Assembly (NCBI GenBank): GCA_003255065.1
Contig: QAOA01000393.1
Location: 794,626-858,625 of the forward strand
Length of the DNA stretch: 64,000 nucleotides
Source: Cercis canadensis
Lineage: Eukaryota; Streptophyta; Magnoliopsida; Fabales; Fabaceae
Reading direction: 5' to 3'
The translations under genes and the position numbers were made by a program. Below, piece by piece: positions 35,071 to 46,100 of this stretch. The notes under the pieces are model-generated. The model saw only the letters and a list, made by a program, of their open reading frames with translations, had not been told where the DNA came from and ran no database searches. Positions within the stretch are counted from its first letter, which is position 1, and each line of letters opens with the position of its first letter.

Positions 35071-35725
35071 GGCTTAATTGCAATTTTGGTCCCCCTATTT
35101 TAATCACTTGAACGTTTTGGTTCCCCTTCTTTAAAAATGAACTATTGAGTCCCTTTATATTCATAAAATGTACAAGTTTAGTCCATTTATCTTTAAGTCA
35201 AAATTATTAGATTTATTTCAAGGTTTAAAGTTATCTGATTCATAATCCCACCGCTCAGATTGAAGGGCTACATCTTATGAACCTTCTCACTAAATTTGAG
35301 CTCGATCTAATGGTGAAACTCAGCCCAAAATACTAAAACCACAAGTTTTTATCTAACCAAAAATTTAGGCTTATTCACCGTTAGATCGAGCTGAAATTTA
35401 ATGGAAAGATTCACAAGACGTAGCTCTTCAATCTGAACGGTGAGATTATGAATCAGAGAACTTTACACCTTGAAATAAACCTAAGAATTTTGACTTAAAG
35501 ATAAATGGACTAAACTTGTACATTTTATGAATATAGAGGGACTTAATAGTTCATTTTTAAAGAAGGAGGACCAAAATGTTTAAGTGGTTAAAATATGAGG
35601 ACCAAAATTATAATTAAGCCTTGTACATTTTATGAATATAAAGAGACTCAATAGTTTATTTTTAAAGAAGGAGGACCAAAAAGTTCCAGTTGTTAAAATA
35701 GGGAGACCAAAATTACAATTAAGCC
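35071..35725. mobile_element. Foldback MULE-like element with extra end
   Basis: The left end GGCTTAATTGCAATTTTGGT is inverted at 35602-35620 (AAAATTATAATTAAGCC) and again at 35706-35725 (AAAATTACAATTAAGCC). Arms of about 230 bp meet near 35345. The last 105 bp repeat the right end as a tandem copy. The termini resemble those of the Pack-MULE at 5027. The copy of this flank at 61700 lacks it. No genes. Confidence 0.75.
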
Positions 35726-36329
35726 TTTTTATTTTATTTTTTTATTATAAATGAAATATTTATAGTAAGAGGAAGGAAAGTTGGCTCCGATTTTGATAGT
35801 TATAGTAATGGAGGAATGGTGGCAAGGGAAGTGGAGTAATACCATCTTATAATACCTATACTTTATGAGTATGCATGCATGTGAAACATGAGAGTGAATA
35901 TTTGTCTCTTAAAAGCTAAATTAAGCATATATACATGTGACACACAAAATAATTAAATACTACTTCTTATCCTTCACCAATTTCTGAAGTCTTGAATGAA
36001 ATTCAGTTATAGGATGATATTTGATGTTATTTATATAGCACTTAGTGTGGCACAATTCTTACCTTTCAGTTTAGCCAATGTTCTTTACAATATCATTGCA
36101 AAAACTCTTAAGCTTTATTGAAGATTTTCCAATGAGAACACCAGGAAAGCAAACCCACTTAAATAGAGACTGAGATAACTACCATATAAGCAATGTTATA
36201 GATGACACAGACTTTTGGAAGATAAACTACCAAACAATACTAACAGATAACTAGCTGAAAGATAATTCTGCATCATGCTCCATTTTTTTTTTTTCTCATA
36301 GATGCTCTTCCATGAAAAAGCGGCAAATT
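35726..36329. other. Intergenic, part of the segmental duplication
   Basis: The sequence from about 36090 (AAACTCTTAAGCTTTATTGA, ACACCAGGAAAGCAAACCCA) matches 61717-61930. The earlier part has words also seen upstream of the NPF genes (GGAAGGAAAGTTGGCTCCG). No gene was recognised. Confidence 0.6.
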
Positions 36330-36925
36330 GATCAAAAAAATATCGGGGATTCTATGATACTACGTAAGTATGTCATACTACACTGACGTGGTAAACATAC
36401 ATAATTTTCATATTTTATTATATATAAAATATAATTTATTTAATTTTTTAAATAAATTTAAAAATAGTTAATTTATACACATGTCATTCATTTATTAGTT
36501 ATTCTTATGTAGTATAACATATTACATAAATACTAAAAGTATCTAAGAAACCTCCAAAAAATATACTTCTCCAAACTATTTATTGAAATAGAGCACTTTG
36601 TAAACTATTTGGATAAATGATGTATCTTTGGTCACACTACTTGTAACGTTTTTTTATGAGTGTCATGCTACATTAGAATAACGTGACTCTACTTTTTAAG
36701 AAATTAAAAAAAACAGTCACACTATTTGAGAAGTTATGTGACACTTGAAAAAAATGTTACTCCCAAATCACGTTATATTGAGAGTAGTGTGACACTCATT
36801 AAAATACTACTTCTTGGTGTAGCATGACCATATTTGTCTAAAAAATTGTAATATTTATGTAAATATTTTATACATTACTCCATTTCAATAAATAATTTAT
36901 CAAAATGTATATTTTTTTTTGGCCA
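36330..36925. mobile_element. Hairpin-array MITE, copy 2, with a nested MITE
   Basis: The ends TTGATCAAAAAAATAT and (reverse) TTGGCCAAAAAAAAAATATA are inverted. The interior has hairpin modules such as TTGAGAGTAGTGTGACACTC and CTACTTCTTGGTGTAGCATG. The 212-bp MITE is inserted at 36344-36555. The allele-like copy at 61952-62365 lacks that insertion. Confidence 0.8.
36344..36555. mobile_element. 212-bp MITE, copy 2, 9-bp TSD
   Basis: The element begins CGGGGATTCTATGATACTAC and ends GAAACCTCC. A perfect 9-bp direct repeat AAAAAATAT flanks it (36335-36343 and 36556-36564). The duplicated copy of this locus near 61960-61970 is empty, confirming a precise insertion. A 9-bp duplication suggests Mutator-type mobilisation. 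Confidence 0.9.
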
Positions 36926-38796
36926 ATTAGCTTAAAAAAGCCGTGTTTCGTTCCCCTTCCTTAGTCACTGAACTCGAGATCTCTGTCTTCCTTAAAAATC
37001 ATGCACATGACGTTTTGTTAAAATATTTCCTGTCTCATATATTACAAATACTGATACACCTTGACATCACCTCCTCCCTTTTCTGGCACTTCATTTAATT
37101 CACCATCAATCTTCTCATTTCAGCATAGATATCAGAATGGGTATGCCAAGTAGTTGTTTGGAGTTGGCTTCGTAATTGACGAATCGCCGACATGATCAAA
37201 AGGTTTTTTATTCCACTGCACCAAAGCATCACTGAGCTCTAATATTTGGCTTCGTAAAGCGTTTTCTTTTTTTAAGTATTTGAGCAAATTCCGAAGCATA
37301 ATCATATTACCAGCCCTACATAGGCTTTGTATGTGAGTCTCACAATCTGGGTATCTGATCCCCATTTGCACAAAACAAAGTAACTTTTCTGTCCTTTTCA
37401 TTCCATCGCAGAAAAGGTACATGTTAAGCTGCATCTTTATATATGTGATGTATATCATCCAAAATTCTGCTTGTTGAAGTTCTGAGTTAAGCTACAGTTT
37501 TCTTTTTTGTTCTCAACATGAAATTTCGGTTCATGATAGGTAGTAATGATTTATGTGTTAAATTGCCTAAATATGTTTCCATTAGCATTTCCGTGCATTC
37601 TATTTATTTCTTTTAAAAAGTTATTATGGGCATTATTTTATAATTATCATAACTTTTCAATCAAAATAAAATTTCAATATAATTACGAGCATAATTTTTA
37701 ATTACCCAAACTACAAATACCACCAGTAGCTATTAAAATGGACAATATCATGTGGCACTCCAACCATTAATACAAATTATGAAGAATCACAATTAATAAT
37801 GCAATGAAAATTATAAATTAGTTTCTATAATTCGAATTTCACAATGAAATTATTAAATTTAAAAATTACTTTTTTAGCTTTTAGAGGAAGCTACTCAACT
37901 AGCCCCTGAATGCCGAGGGATCTCCTTGATAAGATTTACTCATCAAGTGAGATTTCTGATCACAAAAAGGCTTGAACTCAACACCTAAAAGGTGTAGAGC
38001 CTTAAGTCAAATCTTTTGACCAATTGAGCCAACTCACATTTATTATTTATAAAAACTAAGTTAATAAAAAAATGTTTAAATTGTACAAACTATACCAATA
38101 TAAGTATCATTACTCTAAATTATATTATAATCAAAGCCACCTTTATTATTTATTATGTATATCTAGTCTCATTATACTCTATTTTGAGAGAATTTAAAAT
38201 ACACTATATTGAGAATTTGAAAGTCACTAAAAAAATATATTAGAATTTTGAAAATACTTTTAAAAATTACACAAATAGTGTTGGCATATCACACTGCAGT
38301 CATGATTTCCCACCCAAAGCCTGAAACCCTTACTCTTGAACCATAAAAGCACTCCATAAGCCACTTCAGGCAGTCTACCCTATCTATTGCTTGTTACCAA
38401 TCATAAACATCTAAAAATTCATAGATTAACAAAATGATGTCAATGATTCATCACAAAGTATTGAAGAAATACTGTACGTGATTAAAGAGGCCAGGAAACC
38501 AGCTGAGGGCCCAAGATTTGGTGGCCAGTTTGTTGGGGTAAGTATGGATCTTGATGATTTGGATGCAGATGCCGACATTGATGATAAACCAAAACACAAA
38601 ACAAATGGACAAAATAGATAGATAGGGGCTGTTTCCGTACAAAGTGAGGGCGGCAGCCTCAAAGTGTGTAGCACAAGAAATGGTCATTGTAATATTGTAT
38701 TATGTATACATGTTGCGATGAAAAATAAAAGAAATGTATGGTTCTTTACTTGAGGTATGATTAAGTTAGATACTGTCTTCACAAGTGTAAGGGACT
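36926..38796. other. Intergenic with one unrecognised minus-strand frame
   Basis: 36940-37460 matches 62375-62720 and 63510-63570, the far part of the segmental duplication. A 108-codon minus-strand frame at 37132-37458 (LKKENALRSQILELSDALVQ) reads like a decayed protein segment but no family is recognised. 37860-38060 has words typical of dispersed plant repeats. Overlapping minus frames at 38426-38687 are hydrophobic and match nothing recalled. Confidence 0.45.
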
Positions 38797-38964
38797 ATGT
38801 CTTACCACGGAAACCAGCAAAAGGGAGATGTGAGATTGGACAAAGAAAAGTACTGTACTTTTCACCGAGGTAGAGGCCACAATACTGACAATTGCCGGCA
38901 CCTACGCAATCTCATTGAAAATGATCAATTAACAAATTCATTTCCTTCTGATCTGGAATTTTAG
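38797..38964 (+). pseudogene. Ty3/gypsy gag fragment
   Basis: The 55-codon frame reads GDVRLDKEKYCTFHRGRGHN followed by TDNCRHLRNLIEN, the pattern of plant Ty3/gypsy gag proteins where KYCxFHxxxGHxTxxCxxLxxxIE precedes the protease region. No other retrotransposon domain is adjacent, so it is a stray piece. Confidence 0.7.
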
Positions 38965-39832
38965 ATCAACAGCTCGAGTATTCTATTTTCTCTCTTCTCT
39001 CTCTTATCTCTCTTTTGCTTATGTTCAGTTTCTGTTCATAATTCTCAGCTCTTGCTTCTCTGCTTCTTTCCTTTCCATTACAATGCCCAAGACAAAATGT
39101 GTGACAGAAACAAATATTTTATGAATTTGTATTTTAAGGTGCTTTGTAATGTCCATTGGGATCCTATGTCTATTATGAATCTGTTTCAGTTTTGTTTCTC
39201 AAAAGGTCCTTTTTGTTTTATTGTTTGGATGATACAAAAATTGTGATGGACATAAATCGCTGACATATCATGCAGGATATGAAAATGACTTGCTTAGATA
39301 ATATTATGATGTCCTTAATTACATTGAATTATAACCTTGTTTACAATAAAAAATGATTAAAGATGAAAATTCCCCAAAGTAGAAAGAATGACGTCTATGT
39401 GAAAACAATACAACACTCCATCTTGCACATTGTCCTCTAGCTCTGCATATTAATGACTTTTATAGGTGGAGCAAAAGAATAATATAATCACCCAAACAAA
39501 ACTTTTTAACTTGCATCAGTATCTCTACTACCAGCAACAACTTTACCTTCCGATGAATGCAAACCATACCTTCTTAATAATCTGAACAACATCTTCATCT
39601 TCAAGTTCATGCTCCTGGCATGTAACAATAGATTCCAGTAAGCACATGATATATCCAATAATTATGAAAAAAACATAGAACAAGTAAAGGGTAAAGAAGC
39701 CGAGAGCACCATGCTCCTTACACACATTAATGAGGGTCCCATATACGGGTCAAACAATGTGCACATAATTTTCATGCGTGTGAAGAGTAGGGAGCATGGT
39801 GCTACCAAATGATAACTGTATCAGTGAAAAGC
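38965..39832. other. Mostly intergenic, with one exon-like remnant
   Basis: No complete gene was found. 38985-39020 is a CT repeat-like run. On the minus strand, 39614-39570 looks like an internal exon (see separate entry). No other feature is supported. Confidence 0.4.
39570..39614 (-). pseudogene. Possible exon remnant of a DRG-type GTPase gene
   Basis: On the minus strand TGCCAG is followed by 45 bases coding EHELEDEDVVQIIKK and then GTATGG, an exon with both splice sites. The peptide resembles the C-terminal LEDEDVVQIVKK of developmentally regulated GTP-binding proteins. No G-domain lies nearby. With only 15 residues the call is tentative. Confidence 0.45.
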
Positions 39833-40120
39833 CTAATAATAGAATTGCAGCCCAACAACTTCATTCGAACTCTGTGTGCTACGTGATACCAAGTTAATAT
39901 CTGAAACAGCGGGTGATAATTCCAATCTGAGTTTATTTGAGAAATCTTGGTGGAAAACATTCCCAAATTCAGGTCTAAAATTACTATGATTGTCAACAAA
40001 GCTACATTCAACAACTGGCTGCGAATGATCAACCTGTGGCAATCGCCTTTTTTTATTATATGCTGATAAATCCATGGACTCAATTTTCTGTGAAAAACTT
40101 GCTTGAAGAAAGTACTGCAC
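39833..40120 (-). other. Unrecognised 95-codon open frame
   Basis: The minus-strand frame contains KIESMDLSAYNKKRRLPQVD and SNFRPEFGNVFHQDFSNKLR, polar and not low complexity. It resembles exon sequence more than noise. No family is recognised. A foldback MULE-type element begins 12 bases upstream of its start, so a larger exon may be cut there. Confidence 0.3.
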
Positions 40121-40131
40121 AATTAAACTAA

Positions 40132-40501
40132 GAGTAAAACCCCTTTTTAGTCCCTGAATTATTCAGTGATTGACAAGTTAGTCCTCCAAAAATGTTCGCT
40201 GACAATTTCGTCCTCGAATTATGGTTCCGTACGACAAATTAGTCCTCGAATTATATTCGCTGACAATTTAGTCCTCGAATTATAGTGTCATACGACAAAT
40301 TAGTCCTCGAATTAATCCTCAACTGAGGACTAATTTGTCGTACGGAACCATAATTCGAGGACTAAATTGTCAGCGAAAATTTTTCGAGGACTAATTTGTC
40401 GTACGGAACCATAATTTGAGGACGAAATTGTCAGCGAACATTTTTGGGGAACTAACTTGTCCATCGTTGAATTTTTCAGGGACCAAAAAGGGGTTTTACT
40501 C
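40132..40501. mobile_element. 370-bp foldback element, 9-bp TSD
   Basis: The ends GAGTAAAACCCCTTTTTAGT and (reverse) GAGTAAAACCCCTTTTTGGT are inverted, and the whole element folds back on itself around 40320. A perfect 9-bp repeat TTAAACTAA flanks it (40123-40131 and 40502-40510). The arms contain repeated modules of GACAAATTAGTCCTCGAATTA and GTTCGCTGACAATTT. The 9-bp duplication points to Mutator-type mobilisation. Confidence 0.92.
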
Positions 40502-40924
40502 TTAAACTAAAGCCTAAAAGCTTTCAGTTTAATGGAGAGACTGTTGAATAATTTAGGATTAAACTCTCTGTCCCACCTAAAACTCCCAAGAAACTCTCTT
40601 CCATGGCATGCGTGTGAACTTGGCGGGCTGGAGCCTGCAATAGCGAAGAGTGTTATCTGTAAAGTCATATCAACCAAATTTAGCCTATGCTTCCACATGT
40701 ATTATGAATTTCAGCATCCTCTTGTATCACGTTGAGGTTGAATTAACATGTCACAACAATTATTTCCTTGGGGCTATATTTTTCTAAGTCTTGCTGTTGC
40801 TTCTGTATTTAGGAGAAGTCTTTCCTCTTCTTTGCCATGGTAGCTGAAAGCTAAGAGAGACGGAAAGCCTGGGATTTTATTTTAACCCCAGATTAAACCA
40901 AATTCATGAGGTTCTGTGGGAGCA
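40502..40924. other. Intergenic, no gene recognised
   Basis: The minus strand has a 63-codon frame and the plus strand a 67-codon frame, neither matching a known family. The stretch may be the other side of whatever locus the foldback element entered. Confidence 0.4.
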
Positions 40925-41385
40925 TGGGTGTGTTTGAATGGAGTATTTGTAGAGTGTATTTAAAATACTTATTTTGAATTATTCTGTTTGTGTAATTTTT
41001 TAAAATATTTCTAAAATTCTAATGTATTTTTAGAGTATATTTCAAAATCTCATTATAGTGTATTTTAAATTCATTTAAAATAATAAGTATTTCAAATTCA
41101 TTTTTTTAAAACTAAGCCCCGATACTCCTCCCTCTCCCTCAAGCCTCCCAAACCCCGAGAGCAAGAACAGAGTTGCTGATTTCAATGTTCTATTTCGTTC
41201 CTGCAAAAATGTTGATGTTGGTGAACATCCATTTGACCTCTAGACCTTTTCTTCCATTTCTCTACCTGAGCTTTCAGCTTTTCCAGTAATGGCGAGGAAA
41301 AGAGGGCTTATGGGCTGTGCAATTGGTTCATATATTGTGATTTTTATGTTTATGATACAGATACAATGTCATTTACATGTGCGCT

Positions 41386-41887
41386 TTTGGACCTTGTTCA
41401 TTTCTTGGCTCTGCAATCGATTTGCAAGGCTCTGGAGGAGATGCCTGGATCGAATTTCTTTTCGTCCTGAGATTTTACTTCTGACTCTTGTAATTTCACT
41501 GGCGTTTACTGTGATTCCGATAAAGTTATTGCTCTCAATCTCGGCGAGCCCAAATCCGGTTCTCCCAGTCTAACCAGAAAGCTCGACCCGGCGATCCATA
41601 AGCTTTCTGCTTTGGCTGAATTCACGGTTGTCCCCGGTAGGATATACAGCCATCTGCCGCAGACATTGTCTCAATTGAAGAATCTCATATTCCTCGGCGT
41701 CAGCTGGAACTTCATCTTCGACCAAATTCTGGGGAGTTTGGGTCAGTTGCGAAATCTCAGAACCCATGATCTTAGCTACAATCAGTTGAGTGGACAGATT
41801 CCTCCATCCATTGGAGCCTTATCGGAGCTAACCAATGTGATTCTCAAAGTAATTGGGAATGTATTTCATGGAGTTCGTCCACACCAC
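41386..41887 (+). pseudogene. Captured LRR protein fragment
   Basis: One frame reads DLVHFLALQSICKALEEMPG then, past an in-frame TGA at a conserved Trp, DFTSDSCNFTGVYCDSDKVI and SPSLTRKLDPAIHKLSALAE. It continues VVPGRIYSHLPQTLSQLKNL, a degenerate repeat and LRTHDLSYNQLSGQIPPSIG ALSELTNVIL. This is the N-terminal cap plus three to four leucine-rich repeats of a plant secreted or receptor-like LRR protein (GVYCD type). It ends before any kinase and is a dead fragment. Confidence 0.8.
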
Positions 41888-41912
41888 TGAGATATTTTGG
41901 TATTGACCTGTG

Positions 41913-42045
41913 AAGATGGGTTTTGAGCAGGATATGTTTGTTGCTGCTTCCTTGATCCATTTGTATTCACGGTTTGGTGCTTTAGATGTTGCTCACAAAT
42001 TATTTGTAGAAATGACAGTGCGAGATGTAGGTTTTTGGAATGTTA
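41913..42045 (+). pseudogene. Captured PPR fragment
   Basis: The frame reads GFEQDMFVAASLIHLYSRFG and ALDVAHKLFVEMTVRDVGFW, one complete PPR repeat of the PLS type. It abuts the LRR fragment within 30 bases, so the two unrelated gene pieces are fused in one element. Confidence 0.75.
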
Positions 42046-42184
42046 AAATACTCTTTTTATAATGAAATGTATCCAAACAATATATTTTATAAATTCATGT
42101 ATTTAAAATGTTACATTTTACATGTATTTAAATTTCACAAGAATTTGTCAAATACCTCATCCAAACACAACCTAAATATTTGTA

Positions 42185-42479
42185 AAAGCATGATCTAGAC
42201 GTTCACAAACATTTACAAAAACACTAAATGATCTATATTTTTTCTTGGCATTATATTTTTTTTTATTGAAATGAGTAATGTTACTTATACATTAGTTATT
42301 TCACAATATCTCATATCATGTACATATAATATTATATGCATTTAATTGAGCCCACTAAAATAATACAAAATCCCAATAAATATAAGATCCGATGGCTTAA
42401 AATTAAATGGTGTGAAGTAGTGTGACATCAGTGGTGAGCAATTAGCATTTCTCTATTTTATATCTGAAGAAATTGAGAA
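42185..42479. repeat. Segmental duplication, matches 63670-64000
   Basis: The segment from AAGCATGATCTAGACGTTCA to TGAGCAATTAGCATTTCTC matches 63674 onward with scattered substitutions and small gaps. The match continues to the end of the window (TGTGTACCTTCAT), where this copy runs into a copia LTR and NPF copy 2. Confidence 0.9.
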
Positions 42480-43072
42480 AAATTATGTGTATAGATTAAC
42501 TGTGTGTACCTTCATTAAATAATACGTATAAATACAAGAGATTAAGGTATTTGAGTTGATTAACAACTCTTCATATGATATGATAATCCTTATCAAAATA
42601 TACATAGAAAACCCTAGATAAACCATGCTATACAGAACTTTATCACTTATCTAAACACATGAGTTGTGACATATCTTATCCTCCTCAATTTGAGCATGGC
42701 TGGAAGAGGCGATCAGATTGTTCCTGAATTGATGAATTTTGGAGGTGGAGAAACTCTTGATGAACAAATAAGCTATTTGGTGATCCATAGAGAGATGGTT
42801 GAGAGATACTTCACCTAAAAAAACTCGATTAGAACAAAATGTGTATCAATTTCCAGATGCTTAGTTCGTTGATGAAGCACTGGATTTGTAGCTAAAAACT
42901 GAGCACTATAATTATGACAATTTAATAAGGTGGAAGATTTTAATGGATCAAGTAACTCCCTTAACAAATTTTTGAGCCAACATGATTCAGCCACAACAAA
43001 AGCCCTAGCATGAAACTTGAATTCAGAACTGGACCTAGAGACAGCGGTTAGCTTTTTGTTTTCAAATATCAC
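42480..43072 (-). pseudogene. Ty1/copia pol tail and LTR remnant
   Basis: The minus strand reads KKLTAVSRSSSEFKFHARAF, ESCWLKNLLRELLDPLKSST and LATNPVLHQRTKHLEIDTHF, the C-terminal RNase H region of Ty1/copia polyproteins. The reading continues to about 42700, then an LTR-like segment (about 42672-42480) follows, related to that at 29568-29750. No gag, integrase or reverse transcriptase is present. The fragment sits directly downstream of NPF copy 2. Confidence 0.8.
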
Positions 43073-43155
43073 TTTATACGATGCTAAAAATCCCCTATAT
43101 GATATCTCCTCACATAGTTTCTCTCATCGTTTACAATGACAATGAAAATATTGGA

Positions 43156-46100
43156 CTACACTTGTGTCTTTCCTTTCCGATTATAAATGTAAGATATGGC
43201 AAAGTAAATATACAGAGCCAATCCCATCACACTAAGTGTAGCAAGTAACCAGTAGAAGTAGTCAAGATGTGCCTGATTGAGATTATTAGCAAACCAGCTA
43301 CTTTGTCCATCTTTACCAGTTACTGCCTCTATCATGAAGATCAAAAAACCGCTTAGAAAGCTCCCTACACCAACGATGCTCAAGTAGAGAGCAAGACCCA
43401 TGCTTCTTAGCTCATTTGGGACCTGATCATAGAAAAATTCCTGGAGACCAACCATAGTAAACACCTCAGCAACTCCAAACAAGAAGTATTGGGGAATCAA
43501 CCACCACACACTCATTGGAACGGTCGCATTTGGCTCATCAACTAGGCCATATTGCTGTGCTGTTTTCAGTCTTTTCATCTCAACAAGAGCTGCAATTACC
43601 ATTGTAATTATAGATAGAAAAATTCCTGTTCCAATTCTCTGCAGCATTGTGATGCCAGAGGGTTTCTTAGTGATAGCTCTTGCAATTGGTACAACTACAC
43701 AGTCATAGATGGGACTAAAGAGAACAATAGCCAAAGTGCTAAGTGTCTGAAGAGAAGCAGCAGGTATATCAAAGCCTGGAAAAAGGGTTCTTTCCAAAGT
43801 AACCCCTTGTTTGGTAAAGAATGTAGGAACTTGAGCAAAGACAATACCAAAGGTCAAGCATGTAGCCCAAATAGGAACAAGCCTAAGTACTGCCTTTGCT
43901 TCTTCCACCTCACTGAGGCTACAAATCTCCTCTTCTTTGGAATCCTTAGGTGCAAACAGTGCCTTATTGAGGAAGCTGCTACAGTAGAAAAATATGAACT
44001 ACTTAGTCAAATGAGTCAGTATCTTACCAATGGAAAGTAACTACTTTAAAGAATATGGTTCTACTCAGACTAAAGGAGAAAAAGGATGAAAGAACTCCCC
44101 TAAACATAGGACGCACTGCAAGAAGGTTTGATAATCAACAATGAATGAATGAAGATACTTTAATGCTGTACTTCATTTATAATTTTGTTCAAATAGTTGT
44201 AAGGTTTGAACTTTCTCTTTCTAGGAAATTAAAAATTGCCTTTAGGTGACTTATGGTACAAGACTTCAATTTCACATTTCCAGGAATGTGAAGTGGGAAT
44301 CTTGTATACTCGTATTTGATACAAGAGTTGAAAAAATATATATGCATGAAAATGTGAAATTTTCAGGAATGGATTTTAGGCTCTATTCTTACCAAAGTAT
44401 TCCTACCTAGAAGTGAGAATGTTGGATTTTCATAACATGAGAATGTTGGGCCTTTGTGGTTGGTGGTTGCGGGTCATCGCCCACTGCTGTCTACCATCAC
44501 TGGTCGGCCAGCGGTAGATGATGGTGCCACACTCCCAAAAATATTAAGTGTGTACTAAATACATGAATGCAACAATAAAAATTCAAAACTTATACCAAAC
44601 ACTCCATTAGTGTTTATGAATGTGAAGAGCTTGGCAATTATCATACAAGCAAAACTTGGGCATATACTCAATTATAAATTCTATCCTAGTTGATACATTA
44701 AGAATGCGATTAAGATTCAAAATCACTATTAAGTGCTCAACATGCAAAAAATTAGCTGTTTCCTTACTTGAACTGTTCTGAACTTTGACAAGGAATGATT
44801 CCATGAGTTTCGTGTTTGATAGCTATCTCTGATTGTGTAGTTCGCCTATTTCTTATAGCTGCAACAAATACTCTGCCGATTCTTACAAATGGGCTCTTCT
44901 CATCCGCGTCAATGTTAAACCTGTAAGTCATTGTTCCAAGCATGAAAATAACCAATGCAATGATCATTGCAACACATGGGATTCCAAATCCAAGAACCCA
45001 ACTAAGGTTTTCCTGTATATAGTTCAAGATCCAAAGAGTTAGCATGCAACCTCCACACATAGCGAAATACCACCAATTAAAGAATGAGCTTCTAGCTTTG
45101 CATTCCTTTGGATGCTGTTCATCAAATTGATCTGCTCCAAATGCCTGAACACAAGGCTTATGTCCTCCTTGCGCAATGGCCACTAGGTAAAGTGAGAAGA
45201 AGAAGAGGATCACTTGCAATCGAGGTGAACATGATGTGAATTTATCAGCAACTTCACACTCAGAATTGCTTAGAGAAGGAAGCATAGCTGAAAATGTCAA
45301 TAAGCCTAGTCCCTGTAATTCATATTAAGCCATGTTAAGGACTAGCACCAAAGCAATTATGAGTTTCAATCCACACGCCATTATCTACTATGCAGCTTCA
45401 ATAGACAATATCTTCCATTTTAAGAAAGAGAATTCATTTTTTCCTTTTCTTTTTTTCTTTTTCAGTGAAAGAAAAGAGAGTCGCTTTCACTGTGTTCTTA
45501 GAGATCCCTTTTACTGTGTTCTTTCTGTGGGTATAGTGCTTTTTATTGTTTTACAATATTGATGAAGTTAATTAAGGTAATTTATACTTGTGATTGTGAT
45601 ATTAAATAATTAATTAATAAAAATATTTTAATTATTTTATGATATAACACTTAAAACCTTTACACTAAGAGAATTCAAATTCAAACTAAAAAAATATAAG
45701 AATATACACAACAATTTTAAGGAAATTTTTAGATACTTTTGATATTTATGTTGTATGTCTTACTACATAAAAATAGTTAAGGTGTAAATGACATGTGTAC
45801 AAGTTAATTATTTTTAAGTTTGTTTGAGAAAATAAAATATATTTATTTTATATCTAATAAAATATGAAAATTATGTATACTTATTATATCAGTATAATAT
45901 AACATATACATATAATATAATAAAATGCCCACAATTTTACTATAAGCCTACACTATTGTTGACACAAACTAATAGCACATGTAACACGAAATAAGACAAA
46001 TAATAATAAAAGAAAGTATAAACGAAAATAATGGAGAACAAAATAACAATTGCAAACAGTGATAGTGGAAGACATTAATTATTATTTTATAAGATCAGAA

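Larger units (their letters stand above)
40925..42172. mobile_element. Gene-fragment-carrying TIR element (hAT-like ends)
   Basis: The left end GGTGTGTTTGAATGGAGTATTTG and right end (reverse) GGTTGTGTTTGGATGAGGTATTTG are inverted, followed by AT-rich arms with TTTAAAATAC/ATTTAAAT words. Inside are an LRR protein fragment and a PPR fragment, both plus strand. No target duplication was found, so boundaries are approximate. Confidence 0.6.

Noticed and set aside
37860..38060. Possible tRNA-derived SINE on the minus strand
   Set aside because: A GTTCAAGCC-like B-box word is present but no convincing A box, tail or target duplication was found.
38426..38687. Two overlapping hydrophobic minus-strand frames of about 80 codons
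   Set aside because: Neither matches a known family, and no splice or start context singles one out.
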